A stretch of 64,000 nt of DNA from an uncultured Aliivibrio sp. (GCF_946479765.1 NZ_CAMLHO010000015.1:16487-80486), one strand, 5' to 3'. Numbered from the stretch's first letter, positions 8,107-17,990 are shown. Notes: generated from the letters alone by a model not told the origin. Numbers and translations: made by a program.

Positions 8107-10584
8107 TTATTTCAATGGTTTTAGTAACTGTTTTATCACACTGACCAGACTCATAAATACAATCATCATGGCGAGTAATGGCAACACAATCCACATACCT
8201 ATGTGCAATGTGGGCTCAAGCTTAAAGCCCCATTTCACTAAGCTAAATACGATTGCTTCTGCCCCCATCACCGCCACAAAACCTGCTGCTAATGCCATGA
8301 CCCCATATTCACTCCATAATGTCTGGCTAATACGCTGACGGCTTGCTCCAAGAGTTCGATAAAGGGTAATTTCACGTTGACGCTGATACAGACTTAAACG
8401 CAGTAAAGTGAATATCAACAACACGCCACTCACCACGCCTAAACCAGCTAAAACACTCAGTGACCACGTAATTTGAGCAAGCATCGCTTGGATTTTGCCA
8501 CCCATGGTCCTAAAGTCCAATAAGCTTACCGTGGGGTAATCACGAGCCAGTTGATTCAATAGCGTATTTTCGTTGTCATCGACTTTAAAGCTCACTAACC
8601 AAGTGGCAGGTAAATCCGCAATCACATCGGGCGTGAAGATAAAATAGAAGTTCGGTTTCATGCTCTGCCAATCCACAACACGAATAGAATTTACCTCAGC
8701 AGAAAAGAGTTGGCTGTTTACCGAAAAACTCAACGTATCGCCAATTTGAATATCCAAATCATTCGCCACATTTTGCTCAACAGAGACTCCATTTTCTTTC
8801 GTCCATGCCCCTGCTGTGACTTGATTATGAACCGGCAACTCATCACGCCACGTAAAGTTAATCTCACGACGTAGTGCATCTGAGCCTTGTCCTTCGCCTT
8901 TCATTTTCTCTTTAGTGCTTTCCCCGTTAATTTCAGTTAAACGACCACGAATAATTGGATAACCATCCGATCTATCTAGCTTTTCATTATCTAATGCTTG
9001 TAAGTATTCTTGTTGCTCATAAGGCGCAATATTCATCGCAAATACATTCGGAGCATCAGGTGGAAGCGTTTGTTGCCAATCCCCTAGTAAATCGGTTCTC
9101 ACTAACCAGATCACGGCAACTAACATTAATGAACCCGACAATGCGGCTAATTGCATCATGCTGTTTTTTGGAGAACGTTTAATGCGACTAAGCGCTAGGG
9201 TCATCGCCGCACCCCATTTAAAGCGCCCAAACAGATGCACTAAGCCATAGCTAATACCAGAAAGTAAGACAAACAGCACCACTAAACCAACTGATACCAT
9301 CCAGACTAGGCTGTTATTGCCGTACATAAATAAGAAAGCCACCACTGGTACCGCAATTAACCACAAGCCTTTTTTAGACGATGCGGTGATTTGAGATTGA
9401 AGTACCGCTATCGCAGGAGTGTCTAATAAACGCAATAGTGGGATGCCTAAAGCGGGTAAACCGATAAACAGCGCCACAACCGAGCCAAACACAAATGGCT
9501 GCCAACCGTAACTTGGTAAGTCTTCTGGTAAAATACCTGCCAGTGGAATACGCAGTAATAACTCTAATCCCAGACCAATTAACGAACCTGCCACCACACC
9601 AGTAAAGAACATCAAACCCACTTGGCTTAATAACCAACGTTTCAACCACTGCTTGCTTGCGCCCATGCTTTTTAACATGGCAACAGTATTAGCACGACTG
9701 GTCGCATAATGCTGACACGTTAATACTAAGGTGACGGATGCCATTAATATCACCATCAAGATAGTCAGTGACAAATACTGTTTGGCTTTTTGCATTAGAT
9801 CAGCGGTGCGACCTTGAGTCTCTTCGCTTATCCAACGCTCTCCTGCTTGCAACTCATAATCACTTTGCAATAGAGAGATTGCCTTATCATTACCTTTAAA
9901 TAAGGTGCGATATTTAACGCGGCTGCCCAATTGAATAGCGCCTGTTTTATCTAAATCTGCCTGATGAATAAACACACTTGGCATGGTACGAAATGGGTTA
10001 AACGCTAACTCAGGTTCCGATTCAATCACGCCACTGATTGGCAGTTCAGCATCACCAATGGCAATAACATCACCAATATTGAGTTCCAATAACGATAAAA
10101 GGCGATCCGCGATCCACACTTCTCCTGGTTTAACTTGGTTATGGATTTGGTTATCAGCCCCGTTTAATAAGAGCTCACCGCGAAGTGGGTAATTACTTTC
10201 TACCGATTTCACACTCACCAACTGCATTCCTGAATCACTGAATGCCATGGTTTGAAAGCGCACTTGAGAAGATAACACTAAATTTTGATCATGCGCTTGT
10301 TGCAAAATCAGTTCAGGGGTTGGATTGGCTGAACTAAACACCAGATCCGCCGCCATCATGGAGCGACCTTGATCTGTCATGACTTTTTCTACTCGAATCG
10401 CCAACGCAGACAAGGCGACAACACAAGCAACAATCAAGGTTAATGCTGCCATTACAGGCCACAGCTGTCCTTGCCAGATCTCACGCCAACTCCAGCGTAA
10501 TATCATTTTGTTACCAGACGCTCGATTGTTTCCTAAAGACTTTCTATTTCGAGAAGATGTTGTCGTTAATGATTTTTCCTTCAT
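8107..10584 (-). CDS. ybbP: FtsX/MacB-type ABC exporter permease, YbbP-like
   Basis: An 825-residue inner-membrane permease. One helix near the N-terminus (about 40-65), a large periplasmic region, three helices around 270-390, a second membrane block around 400-500, a second periplasmic region, and three C-terminal helices in the FtsX arrangement (about 700-815, with RQREITLYRTLGASRQRI). This two-repeat layout with 800 or more residues is that of YbbP, partner of YbbA. The gene starts one base after the ATPase stop, and its ribosome-binding site lies in the end of that gene, so translation is coupled. Likely function is lipid or lipoprotein-related transport; the neighbouring tesA (divergent) is the usual ybbAP companion. 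Confidence 0.88.
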   Translation of the reverse strand: MKEKSLTTTSSRNRKSLGNNRASGNKMILRWSWREIWQGQLWPVMAALTLIVACVVALSALAIRVEKVMTDQGRSMMAADLVFSSANPTPELILQQAHDQNLVLSSQVRFQTMAFSDSGMQLVSVKSVESNYPLRGELLLNGADNQIHNQVKPGEVWIADRLLSLLELNIGDVIAIGDAELPISGVIESEPELAFNPFRTMPSVFIHQADLDKTGAIQLGSRVKYRTLFKGNDKAISLLQSDYELQAGERWISEETQGRTADLMQKAKQYLSLTILMVILMASVTLVLTCQHYATSRANTVAMLKSMGASKQWLKRWLLSQVGLMFFTGVVAGSLIGLGLELLLRIPLAGILPEDLPSYGWQPFVFGSVVALFIGLPALGIPLLRLLDTPAIAVLQSQITASSKKGLWLIAVPVVAFLFMYGNNSLVWMVSVGLVVLFVLLSGISYGLVHLFGRFKWGAAMTLALSRIKRSPKNSMMQLAALSGSLMLVAVIWLVRTDLLGDWQQTLPPDAPNVFAMNIAPYEQQEYLQALDNEKLDRSDGYPIIRGRLTEINGESTKEKMKGEGQGSDALRREINFTWRDELPVHNQVTAGAWTKENGVSVEQNVANDLDIQIGDTLSFSVNSQLFSAEVNSIRVVDWQSMKPNFYFIFTPDVIADLPATWLVSFKVDDNENTLLNQLARDYPTVSLLDFRTMGGKIQAMLAQITWSLSVLAGLGVVSGVLLIFTLLRLSLYQRQREITLYRTLGASRQRISQTLWSEYGVMALAAGFVAVMGAEAIVFSLVKWGFKLEPTLHIGMWIVLPLLAMMIVFMSLVSVIKQLLKPLK

Positions 10585-10585
10585 T

Positions 10586-11263
10586 TCACTTCACCTCTTC
10601 GTGGATCTGCCCTGCATTGATGGTAAGTGTTCGCTCACATCGCTCTGCCAATTTGGGATCATGAGTAATAAGAACCAATGTAGTGCCGTGTTTTTGGTTC
10701 ATCTCAAATAAGAGTTCAATAATATGTTCCGCAGTGGATTGATCTAAATTACCTGTTGGTTCATCTGCAAAAAGAATGCGAGGCTGAGTCATGAACGCTC
10801 GCGCTAATGCTACGCGTTGTTGCTCTCCACCTGAAAGTTGAGAAGGAAGATGTGTTTCTCGCCCTGCAAGGCCAACTGAATCTAACAACTGTTTTGCTTT
10901 TGCAATATCTTCACCTTCACCACGTAAAATCGCAGGCAAGGTGACATTTTCAAGTGCGGTTAAAGAAGGGATAAGTAAGAAGCTTTGAAACACAAAACCA
11001 ATCGATTCACTGCGTATTTGAGCACGAGCTTCATCATCAAGCTGAGATAGGCTTTGCCCTAATAATTCAATATCACCAGAGGTTGGAATATCTAATCCTG
11101 CAAGCAAGGTCATTAAGGTTGATTTACCGGCACCAGAGGTTCCTACAATCGCGACGCTTTGCCCTGATTGAACCTCAAAAGAGATGTCTTTTAAAATGGT
11201 TAATTCAGCCTCGTTAGAAAGTACTGATTTTCCTACTGAGCTCACTTTTATGGCCGCTGTCAT
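10586..11263 (-). CDS. ybbA: ABC exporter ATPase, YbbA-like
   Basis: A 225-residue ATP-binding subunit: Walker A GTSGAGKS, Q-loop FVFQSFLLIPSLTA, signature LSGGEQQR, Walker B ILFADEP and the switch His in LITHD. It belongs to the LolD/MacB-like group. I place the start at the second ATG (11263) because AAAGGGA is only two bases from the first ATG (11269) but eight bases from the second. It pairs with the permease downstream. It is divergent from tesA, an arrangement conserved from E. coli to vibrios. Confidence 0.9.
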   Translation of the reverse strand: MTAAIKVSSVGKSVLSNEAELTILKDISFEVQSGQSVAIVGTSGAGKSTLMTLLAGLDIPTSGDIELLGQSLSQLDDEARAQIRSESIGFVFQSFLLIPSLTALENVTLPAILRGEGEDIAKAKQLLDSVGLAGRETHLPSQLSGGEQQRVALARAFMTQPRILFADEPTGNLDQSTAEHIIELLFEMNQKHGTTLVLITHDPKLAERCERTLTINAGQIHEEVK

Positions 11264-11422
11264 TGTCATTTCCCTTTGCTATTATTTTCATGCTATTCCG
11301 CATATTGTATACCCAAGCACGATAAGAACTGCAATTTCCTTTACACTTCTTTAACTAATGCTTATTCGTTGGTATCCCTATTTCTGTTATTCTATTGAGA
11401 CTCGATTATCTAAAGGTTGAAC

Positions 11423-12040
11423 ATGCGTAAATTCCTCACTCTTTTTTTAGTGCTATTAAGTAGCCAATTATTTATTCTTAAACAAGCCAATAGCCAAACG
11501 CTATTGATCCTCGGTGATAGCTTAAGCGCTGGCTATAACATGCCTATTGATCAAAGCTGGCCTTCATTGCTGCCTCTACAACTAGAAAAACTAGGCAAAA
11601 TAACAGAGGTAGTTAATGGCAGTATTTCTGGTGATACAACAGGTAATGGATTAGATCGATTACCTACCCTACTTGAGCAGCATCAACCTAATTATGTCTT
11701 AATTGAATTAGGAGCAAACGATGGATTACGAGGCTTTCCACCACAAAAAATTAACGCCAATTTAGAAATGATGTTTACGCAAATTAAAATGGCTAACGCT
11801 CACCCCTTGCTAATGCAAATTCAAGTACCACCTAATTATGGAAAACGTTACAGCCAAGCGTTTGGATCACTCTATCCAAAATTAAGTGAGAAGCATGACA
11901 TCCCTTTACTGCCTTTTTTCTTAGAAGAGGTGATCGTAAAGCCAGAATGGATAATGAAAGATGGATTGCATCCAAAACTAGAAGCGCAACCTTGGATTGC
12001 CGAGTTTATGGCAAAAGAGTTAGCCCCCTACTTAAAATAA
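11423..12040 (+). CDS. tesA: Periplasmic acyl-CoA thioesterase I / lysophospholipase
   Basis: An SGNH-hydrolase of 205 residues that cleaves acyl-CoA and lysophospholipids in the periplasm. A signal peptide is followed by the nucleophile block LGDSLSAGY; the conserved Gly and Asn are in NGSISGDTT and ELGANDGLRG, and the catalytic Asp-His are in KDGLHPK near the C-terminus. I choose the ATG at 11423 over the TTG six bases earlier because AAAGG sits six bases before it. It is divergent from ybbAP and ends at a shared terminator with maoP. Confidence 0.92.
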   Translation: MRKFLTLFLVLLSSQLFILKQANSQTLLILGDSLSAGYNMPIDQSWPSLLPLQLEKLGKITEVVNGSISGDTTGNGLDRLPTLLEQHQPNYVLIELGANDGLRGFPPQKINANLEMMFTQIKMANAHPLLMQIQVPPNYGKRYSQAFGSLYPKLSEKHDIPLLPFFLEEVIVKPEWIMKDGLHPKLEAQPWIAEFMAKELAPYLK

Positions 12041-12064
12041 GCGTAAAGAATAAATCCAATAAAA

Positions 12065-12098
12065 AACCCCAATAATTGGCAATCCAACTATTGGGGTT
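12065..12098. terminator. Bidirectional terminator between tesA and maoP
   Basis: A 10-bp stem (AACCCCAATA and complement) with a 14-base loop between two convergent genes. An A-run on the left serves the minus strand. Confidence 0.8.
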
Positions 12099-12124
12099 CT
12101 ATGTATCATTACTATGTCGTAAGT

Positions 12125-12451
12125 TTAATCATCGTCTGATGAATAACTCTCCTCAGAGCTGTCTTGCGAACGCTGAGTTCCACACAAGGTGAAGAATTTA
12201 GGTTTAAAGTTAATCTTATCTTGGTACTTCAACCAACATACGGCAAACTCTGAAATCTCTACTGGTTGATGCTCAACTTGCGCAACAAACCGATGCTCTG
12301 CGTCAGACTCAGGCATTATGGTTCCATTTAGCAAAGATTGCATAGTTCGACCGTATGTTTCTAAAATTGTCGCTTCACGGATAGTAAAACCACTGCGACT
12401 AAAACCTCTCTTGAAGTTTTTATCGTCATAAAATTTCGTCGTTATTCTCAT
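12125..12451 (-). CDS. maoP: MaoP (YifE/DUF413), Ori-macrodomain organiser
   Basis: A 108-residue protein matching the YifE/MaoP family through FYDDKNFKRGFSRSGFTIREA, LLNGTIMPES.AEHRFV, and W.KYQDKI..KPKFFTLCG, with an acidic Ser/Asp tail. In E. coli MaoP, with the maoS DNA site, organises the Ori macrodomain. It is divergent from an HdfR-type LysR gene exactly as in E. coli, which strengthens the call. Whether it has the same chromosome role here is inference. Confidence 0.9.
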   Translation of the reverse strand: MRITTKFYDDKNFKRGFSRSGFTIREATILETYGRTMQSLLNGTIMPESDAEHRFVAQVEHQPVEISEFAVCWLKYQDKINFKPKFFTLCGTQRSQDSSEESYSSDDD

Positions 12452-12581
12452 TTATGCTTCGTTGTAACCACAAAAAACATATATGTAATTCAGCTTGCCC
12501 CCTTTGTACAACAAAAAATATTAGCGCTTTCAATTAAAATATTTTATTGTTAGCAATACCGACACCAAAGAGATAATAACA
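12452..12581. promoter_or_regulatory. maoP-hdfR divergent intergenic region
   Basis: 130 bases that must hold both promoters. In E. coli the short maoS site used by MaoP lies next to maoP, so a maoS equivalent could be here. I cannot identify it from one sequence. Confidence 0.45.
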
Positions 12582-13442
12582 TTGGATACTGATCTGCTTA
12601 AAACCTTCTTAGAAGTCACAAAAACGCGTCATTTTGGGCGTGCTGCAGAGCATTTATTTCTCACCCAATCGGCAGTGAGCTTTCGTGTTCGCCAATTAGA
12701 ATCGCAATTAGGCAATTCTTTATTTACTCGTCAACGACATAATGTGCAATTAACTGCTGCCGGTGAGCGATTACTTCCTTATGCCGAAGCTATTTTGCAA
12801 ACCTGGGGACGAGCCAAACAAGATGTAGCTCTAACGGAAGAATATAATTCACAAATCACCATTGGAGCGAGTGCTTTAATTTGGGAATTTGATGGTATTT
12901 CTGATTGGATCAACGGTATTTATGATACTGTTTCAGGATTAGCATTACGGTTAGAATCAATCCCACGACAAGATCTTGCGAAGTCATTGCTAGATAAAAG
13001 TGTCGATCTTTTTATTACCAGTGAACCGCCAAAGATTGATGGCATTCGTGTCTTTAAAATACGAGATTATCAACTGCAATTAGTTTCACAAGTCAAAAAT
13101 TGCACAATGAGCAGCATTCACACTTTGCCATTAGTCTATTTGGATTGGGGGGCTCGCTTTGCAATTCAACACAGTAAAATTAGTGAATTACAAAAAACGC
13201 CTATTTTGTACAGCCACTCTTCTCGCATGGCGTTAGATTATTTAATGACTCATCCAAGCGTTGGTTATTTACCCGCTCCTGTGATTAATCAAAGCGTTGA
13301 GAATAAAGAACTCTATGTCGTTGAAGATGCCCCTGTAATGGAACAAGCATTGTATTTAGTGTGGCAAGAAAAAAGCGACAAAGCTGAACTTATCGAACAA
13401 ATTACGGCAATTGACCCAAACATGGTCACGAAAAGCGTTTAA
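12582..13442 (+). CDS. hdfR: HdfR-type LysR regulator, TTG start
   Basis: A 286-residue LysR regulator. The opening MDTDLLKTFLEVTKTRHFG, then AAEHLFLTQSAVSFRVRQLE and LFTRQRHNVQLTAAGE, is characteristic of HdfR, known in E. coli as a repressor of flhDC and as the divergent neighbour of maoP. Translation most likely starts at TTG (12582): it gives the conserved MDT start, and AAAGAG lies upstream. Targets in this organism are unknown; vibrio flagellar hierarchy uses other master regulators, so the role may differ. Confidence 0.88.
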   Translation: MDTDLLKTFLEVTKTRHFGRAAEHLFLTQSAVSFRVRQLESQLGNSLFTRQRHNVQLTAAGERLLPYAEAILQTWGRAKQDVALTEEYNSQITIGASALIWEFDGISDWINGIYDTVSGLALRLESIPRQDLAKSLLDKSVDLFITSEPPKIDGIRVFKIRDYQLQLVSQVKNCTMSSIHTLPLVYLDWGARFAIQHSKISELQKTPILYSHSSRMALDYLMTHPSVGYLPAPVINQSVENKELYVVEDAPVMEQALYLVWQEKSDKAELIEQITAIDPNMVTKSV

Positions 13443-13605
13443 CTTGTTCAGATTAAGTGTAGAAACAAACTTGAGGGCTCTACTTAGTCCTTAATTTTAT
13501 CTGTCACTTAGGTAAATCATTATATTAAAGGGTTTAATAAACGCTTTCTAGTTACTATAATCACGCATTACTTTTAAATCCTGCTTCCATCCACGGAGTA
13601 CGACA

Positions 13606-14955
13606 TTGAACGAACATCAAGATTTATCATTCCAACTCGAAACGCTATTCAATGCCGACGACCAACAGCAACAAATAAGCTTATTGGGTGAATTTGTAGA
13701 AAACGGGTTAGATACCGGTTCTATTGCGCGTATTTTAGAATCTTTTCCAGTTGATGATCGTGTGCAATTATGGCGACATTTGCCATTAGAAATGCACATT
13801 GAAGTATTAACTGAAATGCGAGCTGATGCTCGTGTTGCCATTCTAGAAGAGCTGTCAGAAGCAGAGTTAAACTTCACCTTAGCTAAACTGGATAACTTAT
13901 CATTAATTGAGTGGGCAGAATCTCTCCCTGACGATATTTTCAGTCTTGCTTTGCAACTCATCAACCGTGATGAGCTCGACTTATATGATGATGCAAAGCA
14001 GTATGAAGATGACGAAGTTGGTCACTGGGCGGATAGAAAAATCGCAACACTGCCTTTTAATGTCAGTGTTGGGCGAGCTAAAAAACTGTTAAAAACAAAT
14101 TTATTTCAATCACATCAATATATGCACTTAATTAACCGAGCGCATAAGTTTCACGGTATTGTGCAATACACGGATATTTTAACTGCTGACGATTCAGTTA
14201 AAATCAACACATTGAAATTAGAAGATTGCTTAGTTCTTAATGTGCACCAACCTCTCAATGAAAGTATTGAAGCCGTTGAACACTCAGCCGTACCCAGTGT
14301 GGCGATTATCGACGACGATAACGTTTTAATTGGGCAACTTGATTGGCAATTTGCGATTAATACCCAACGTGAAATTTACGAAACTCGTTTAATGGCGGGT
14401 ACAGGTATGGATGAGGGCGACGATCTTTTCTCTCCTATCCTTAAGAGTTCAAAAAAACGTGGCGTTTGGCTTGGTATTAATCTTTTGACTGCAATATTAG
14501 CGTCTGTAACCATTGGGTTATTTGAAGATGTCATCACCCAAGTCGTTGCACTGGCAGTATTAATGCCAATCGTGGCCTCTATGGGCGGTATTGCTGGCAG
14601 CCAAACATTAACCTTAATGGTTCGTGCAATGGCTCTCAATCAAATCACTCCTGGTAACCGTTTTGCATTATTAAAGAATGAATTGGGGATTGGCTCAATC
14701 AACGGTTTGTTATGGTCATTAATCATCGGTGGTCTTGCTGGTGCATGGTTCCAATCCTTTGCTTTAGGGGCAACCATTTCACTCGCTATCATAGTTAATA
14801 TCATTACCGCAGCTCTATTTGGTGTTCTTATTCCGATCACCTTGGATAAGTTTAAATTAGACCCTGCATTGGCTGGCTCCGTAATCTTAACTACTGTCAC
14901 TGATGTTGTTGGCTTCTTCGCTTTCTTGGGCACCGCAAGCTTGGTGATGATGTAG
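13606..14955 (+). CDS. mgtE: MgtE magnesium transporter, TTG start
   Basis: A 449-residue Mg2+ channel/transporter. An acidic helical N-domain (about 10-125) is followed by a CBS region (about 135-255) and a membrane domain (about 285-449) with five helices, including the Mg-selective AVLMPIVASMGGIAGSQTL segment and the final DVVGFFAFLGTASL. GGAG lies seven bases before the TTG at 13606, supporting that start. The N and CBS domains act as an Mg2+ sensor that closes the pore when Mg2+ is high. Confidence 0.93.
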   Translation: MNEHQDLSFQLETLFNADDQQQQISLLGEFVENGLDTGSIARILESFPVDDRVQLWRHLPLEMHIEVLTEMRADARVAILEELSEAELNFTLAKLDNLSLIEWAESLPDDIFSLALQLINRDELDLYDDAKQYEDDEVGHWADRKIATLPFNVSVGRAKKLLKTNLFQSHQYMHLINRAHKFHGIVQYTDILTADDSVKINTLKLEDCLVLNVHQPLNESIEAVEHSAVPSVAIIDDDNVLIGQLDWQFAINTQREIYETRLMAGTGMDEGDDLFSPILKSSKKRGVWLGINLLTAILASVTIGLFEDVITQVVALAVLMPIVASMGGIAGSQTLTLMVRAMALNQITPGNRFALLKNELGIGSINGLLWSLIIGGLAGAWFQSFALGATISLAIIVNIITAALFGVLIPITLDKFKLDPALAGSVILTTVTDVVGFFAFLGTASLVMM

Positions 14956-15076
14956 TGCTTAGTTTATTAAATAATAGATTGTCTCAATATTTAGCAAAGC
15001 ATCAACCGAAGAAAAAGGTATTATGTACGGATACATTTATTATGTATCAACCCCTTCTATTCAAAGGAAAACAATA

Positions 15077-15469
15077 ATGAAAATTCGTTTTTATCTTCTT
15101 GCAGCACTCACTATGACATCACTTTTTGGCTGTGGAGGAGGTGAACAATCTCTAAAAGTAACCGCAAGCGCATACACATCAAGTGTTGGTGAAACCGATG
15201 ACACACCAAATCTTGCAGCTTGGGGCGATATATTGAAACCAGGCATGAAATCAATTGCGGTATCAAGAGATCTTATCGATATGGGCCTTACTCATAATCA
15301 AGAAGTAACAATCGAAGGACTTGATGGCACCTATCTAGTACTAGATAAAATGAATAAGCGCTGGAAAAAGAAGATTGATATTTACATGGGTGAAGATGTT
15401 GATAAAGCAAGACAATGGGGTAAAAAAGAAGTCGTTATCCATTGGACTGTAGAAGAAGAAAAGAAGTAG
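15077..15469 (+). CDS. 3D-domain lipoprotein
   Basis: A 130-residue lipoprotein. The start at 15077 is chosen because AAAGGAAA precedes it and gives a signal peptide ending in the lipobox LFGC (Cys19). The mature part is a single 3D domain like those of lytic transglycosylases and RlpA-type double-psi barrels: VTASAYTS near the start, then WGDILKPGMKSIAVS and the aspartates in LDGTYLVLDKM and KIDIYMG. The 3D fold often serves in cell-wall glycan handling, but this protein has only that domain, so activity is uncertain. A terminator follows at 15504. Confidence 0.78.
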   Translation: MKIRFYLLAALTMTSLFGCGGGEQSLKVTASAYTSSVGETDDTPNLAAWGDILKPGMKSIAVSRDLIDMGLTHNQEVTIEGLDGTYLVLDKMNKRWKKKIDIYMGEDVDKARQWGKKEVVIHWTVEEEKK

Positions 15470-15503
15470 ACACTTAATAACTATCACTTCAACACTTTCA
15501 ATT

Positions 15504-15533
15504 AAAGTGGCCTCGTAATGAGGCCACTTTTTT
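15504..15533. terminator. Bidirectional terminator
   Basis: An 11-bp stem (AAAGTGGCCTC and complement) with a GTAAT loop and a T-run, between the 3D lipoprotein gene and the convergent phoX-like gene. Confidence 0.9.
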
Positions 15534-15552
15534 ATATCTAAATATAGCGATC

Positions 15553-17418
15553 CTAACTGCCGATCACACCACCATTATCTTTAGTCACCATCACAATAGT
15601 TGAGCGTGGTTTGCTATCTCCCCCTTGAGGAAAGTGTCCAGATGGATGCTGCACACCAACAAACATGGTTTTTTGATCTTCAGAAAAAGTGAGTCCGGTA
15701 ATTTCACAACCAATTGGCCCAGTTAAGAAACGACGCACTTCGCCTGTTTCAGGATCACCACACAACATTTGATTATTACCCTGTCCTGCAAAGTCTCCTT
15801 TGTTTGAGTAATTACCATCGGTTTGAATCCATAGACGTCCTGCTTTATCAAAACCAATACCATCAGGACTATTAAACATATTGTCTTTATTGATGTTGTC
15901 ACTGCCAGCGTACAAATTGCCTTTATGAACCGTTGGATTCCCTGCTATTAGGTACAAATCCCATTGGAATGTATCACTCACATGATTTGCATTAGTTGGT
16001 ACCCAACGAACAATTTGACCATAATGGTTTTCAGCTCGTGGATTAACGCCATCGACATCTTGACCTTCTTTTACCCCACGATATTTATTATTAGTTAATG
16101 TACAGAAAACGTGTTTTTTATCTGGATGAATGGCAACCCATTCAGGCCTGTCCATTGTGGTTGCGCCCACTTGTGTTGCTGCTCGACGAGCAAAAATCAT
16201 CACTTCAGCTTGGCTATTAAATCCGTTTTCTTTGGTTAATCCATTCTTACCATAAGTGAGTTCTAGCCACTGGCCATCGCCTTCTAACTTATCGTCTTTC
16301 ATTGCAAATTTAGCAACGTACAAGGTGCCTTCTTCAAGAAGGTTACGATTGGCAGCGTTATTACCTTCTTGGTATATGTCTTTTGATACGAACTTATACA
16401 AATGCTCGCCACGTTCATCATCACCAAGATACACCACGACATGACCATCATCATTCACCACTAATGCGGCATTTTCATGTTTAAATCGACCTAGCGCAGT
16501 ACGTTTTAATGGCGTTGATGTTGGATCATTCGGATCAATTTCAACCACCCAGCCAAAGCGATTTGGTTCATTCGGATTTTTAGCGACATCAAAACGGTCA
16601 TCAAAGTTATGCCATTGGTATTTACTTTGCTCAGCATCAATACCGTAACGTTTGTCGTCTGCGCTTACTTTTACGTTTGTTTCTGAACCAAAAAAGGAAT
16701 CAAAATTTTCTTCACAGGTTAAATAGGTGCCCCAAGGCGTTTCTCCATTTGCGCAGTTATTGAAAGTCCCCAATACTTTTTTGCCTGTTGAGTCTGCTTT
16801 GGTTTTCAATAAATCGTGCCCAGCTGCAGGGCCAGTCACTTCCATTTCTGTATTTGCGGTAATACGGCGGTTTGCTTTACCTGTTGGATCCATCGTCCAT
16901 TGACCGTTCTTTCTTACGATTTCAACAATGGTAATTCCTACCGCAGCTTGTGCTTTGACAACATCATCTGCCGTCATTGCTTTGCCTTGATGCGCAAACA
17001 AGTACTCATAATTGGTGTATTCATTATTGACCGCAAGAATGGCGCGATCTTTTGATAAAGGGAATACACTCATACCATCGGTATTATCACCAAATTGCAG
17101 AGCTTGTGCTTTTGAGTCTTGCTTACCGTTAGGGTTAAATTGAGGTGCGTTAGCAAAGATTGGATCTCCCCACGACATCAACGTACTAGAGCTATAACCT
17201 TTAGGAAGAAGAATAGAATCACTGGTAGAAGTGGTAATTGCCTCAAAATTTAATAATGAATTATCCATGCTACCTGCGATGGCTTTCGCTACTGGATTTA
17301 GCGCTAAAAAAGCGCCTGCACCTGCCGCCGCGGTTCCCATTAAAAAACCTCGACGAGATAAACGAGCATTCACCATGTTGCTAAAATCTGATTCTTTCTC
17401 TACAAATTTGCTCATCAT
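15553..17418 (-). CDS. PhoX-family alkaline phosphatase, Tat-exported
   Basis: A 621-residue DUF839/PhoX protein. The N-terminus has a twin-arginine signal (SRRGFLMGTAAAGAG, Arg22-Arg23), so it is exported folded. The body matches PhoX: LLPKGYSSSTLMSWGDPIF, NNEYTNYEYLF, GTYLTCEENFDSFFG, FGWVVEIDP, GRFKHENAA, YLGDDERGEHLYKFVS, RPEWVAIHP and GPIGCEITGLTF. PhoX enzymes are Ca/Fe-dependent phosphomonoesterases that release phosphate from organic phosphates in phosphate-starved marine bacteria. A candidate PhoB box lies 66 bases upstream of the first ATG. Confidence 0.9.
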   Translation of the reverse strand: MMSKFVEKESDFSNMVNARLSRRGFLMGTAAAGAGAFLALNPVAKAIAGSMDNSLLNFEAITTSTSDSILLPKGYSSSTLMSWGDPIFANAPQFNPNGKQDSKAQALQFGDNTDGMSVFPLSKDRAILAVNNEYTNYEYLFAHQGKAMTADDVVKAQAAVGITIVEIVRKNGQWTMDPTGKANRRITANTEMEVTGPAAGHDLLKTKADSTGKKVLGTFNNCANGETPWGTYLTCEENFDSFFGSETNVKVSADDKRYGIDAEQSKYQWHNFDDRFDVAKNPNEPNRFGWVVEIDPNDPTSTPLKRTALGRFKHENAALVVNDDGHVVVYLGDDERGEHLYKFVSKDIYQEGNNAANRNLLEEGTLYVAKFAMKDDKLEGDGQWLELTYGKNGLTKENGFNSQAEVMIFARRAATQVGATTMDRPEWVAIHPDKKHVFCTLTNNKYRGVKEGQDVDGVNPRAENHYGQIVRWVPTNANHVSDTFQWDLYLIAGNPTVHKGNLYAGSDNINKDNMFNSPDGIGFDKAGRLWIQTDGNYSNKGDFAGQGNNQMLCGDPETGEVRRFLTGPIGCEITGLTFSEDQKTMFVGVQHPSGHFPQGGDSKPRSTIVMVTKDNGGVIGS

Positions 17419-17990
17419 ACTTCCCTTTTGAAATTGTTATTTTTATACGACCGTTTTATATAATAAGAAGCAGACTAAAGAGAATTTATGACAGTAATAT
17501 TGAAGATTTATGTCGCTTTTATTGCTATTTCATTACCTCCTAAATTAAAACAGCCATTCATAAGTGATGATAAATAATTCGATGCTTATATTAATCACTA
17601 TCCACTATTACTATTTCACCTCGCATCATTCAGTGTCTAAACGTACGTTTTAGAGTCGTATTTATATTATTAATAACTGTCACACTGATAGCGATACGGA
17701 GGAAAAGATCATCACAACTTCCTATGTTTAACAAACGCGTAGACCATAATTCCAACTTTATCAATTCAATAAAAATACTCAGTCAAACTGGTACTTAGAC
17801 AAAAAACATGTATCTAATTGAATATAAAATTATTATCTAAAATTTAATCTCGAACCCTGACATTAAATTCATACTAAATCTCATACTTTTTCTAATAATC
17901 AACTTTTTTTAGTACTTCGCCATTTTTTTTAACTCTTATAATTTTAATAGTTAAGTAACCAGTTACATTCAATTTGCGAGAGATGTCATT
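17419..17990. other. Intergenic region, 572 bases
   Basis: AT-rich spacer between the divergent phoX-like gene and the pilus operon. Its left side holds the candidate PhoB box (17484-17516) and -10 sequence for phoX. Its right side must hold the pilus promoter. I see no coding sequence. Confidence 0.6.
17484..17516 (-). promoter_or_regulatory. Candidate PhoB box of the phoX-like gene
   Basis: Read on the minus strand there are three consecutive 11-base units in phase: GCGACATAAAT, CTTCAATATTA and CTGTCATAAAT. The last is a full match to the Pho-box unit CTGTCAT plus AT-rich spacer. The first two share four of the seven consensus bases each. TATTAT, a possible -10, lies about 20 bases downstream. 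The spacing fits a PhoB-activated promoter. Confidence 0.55.
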
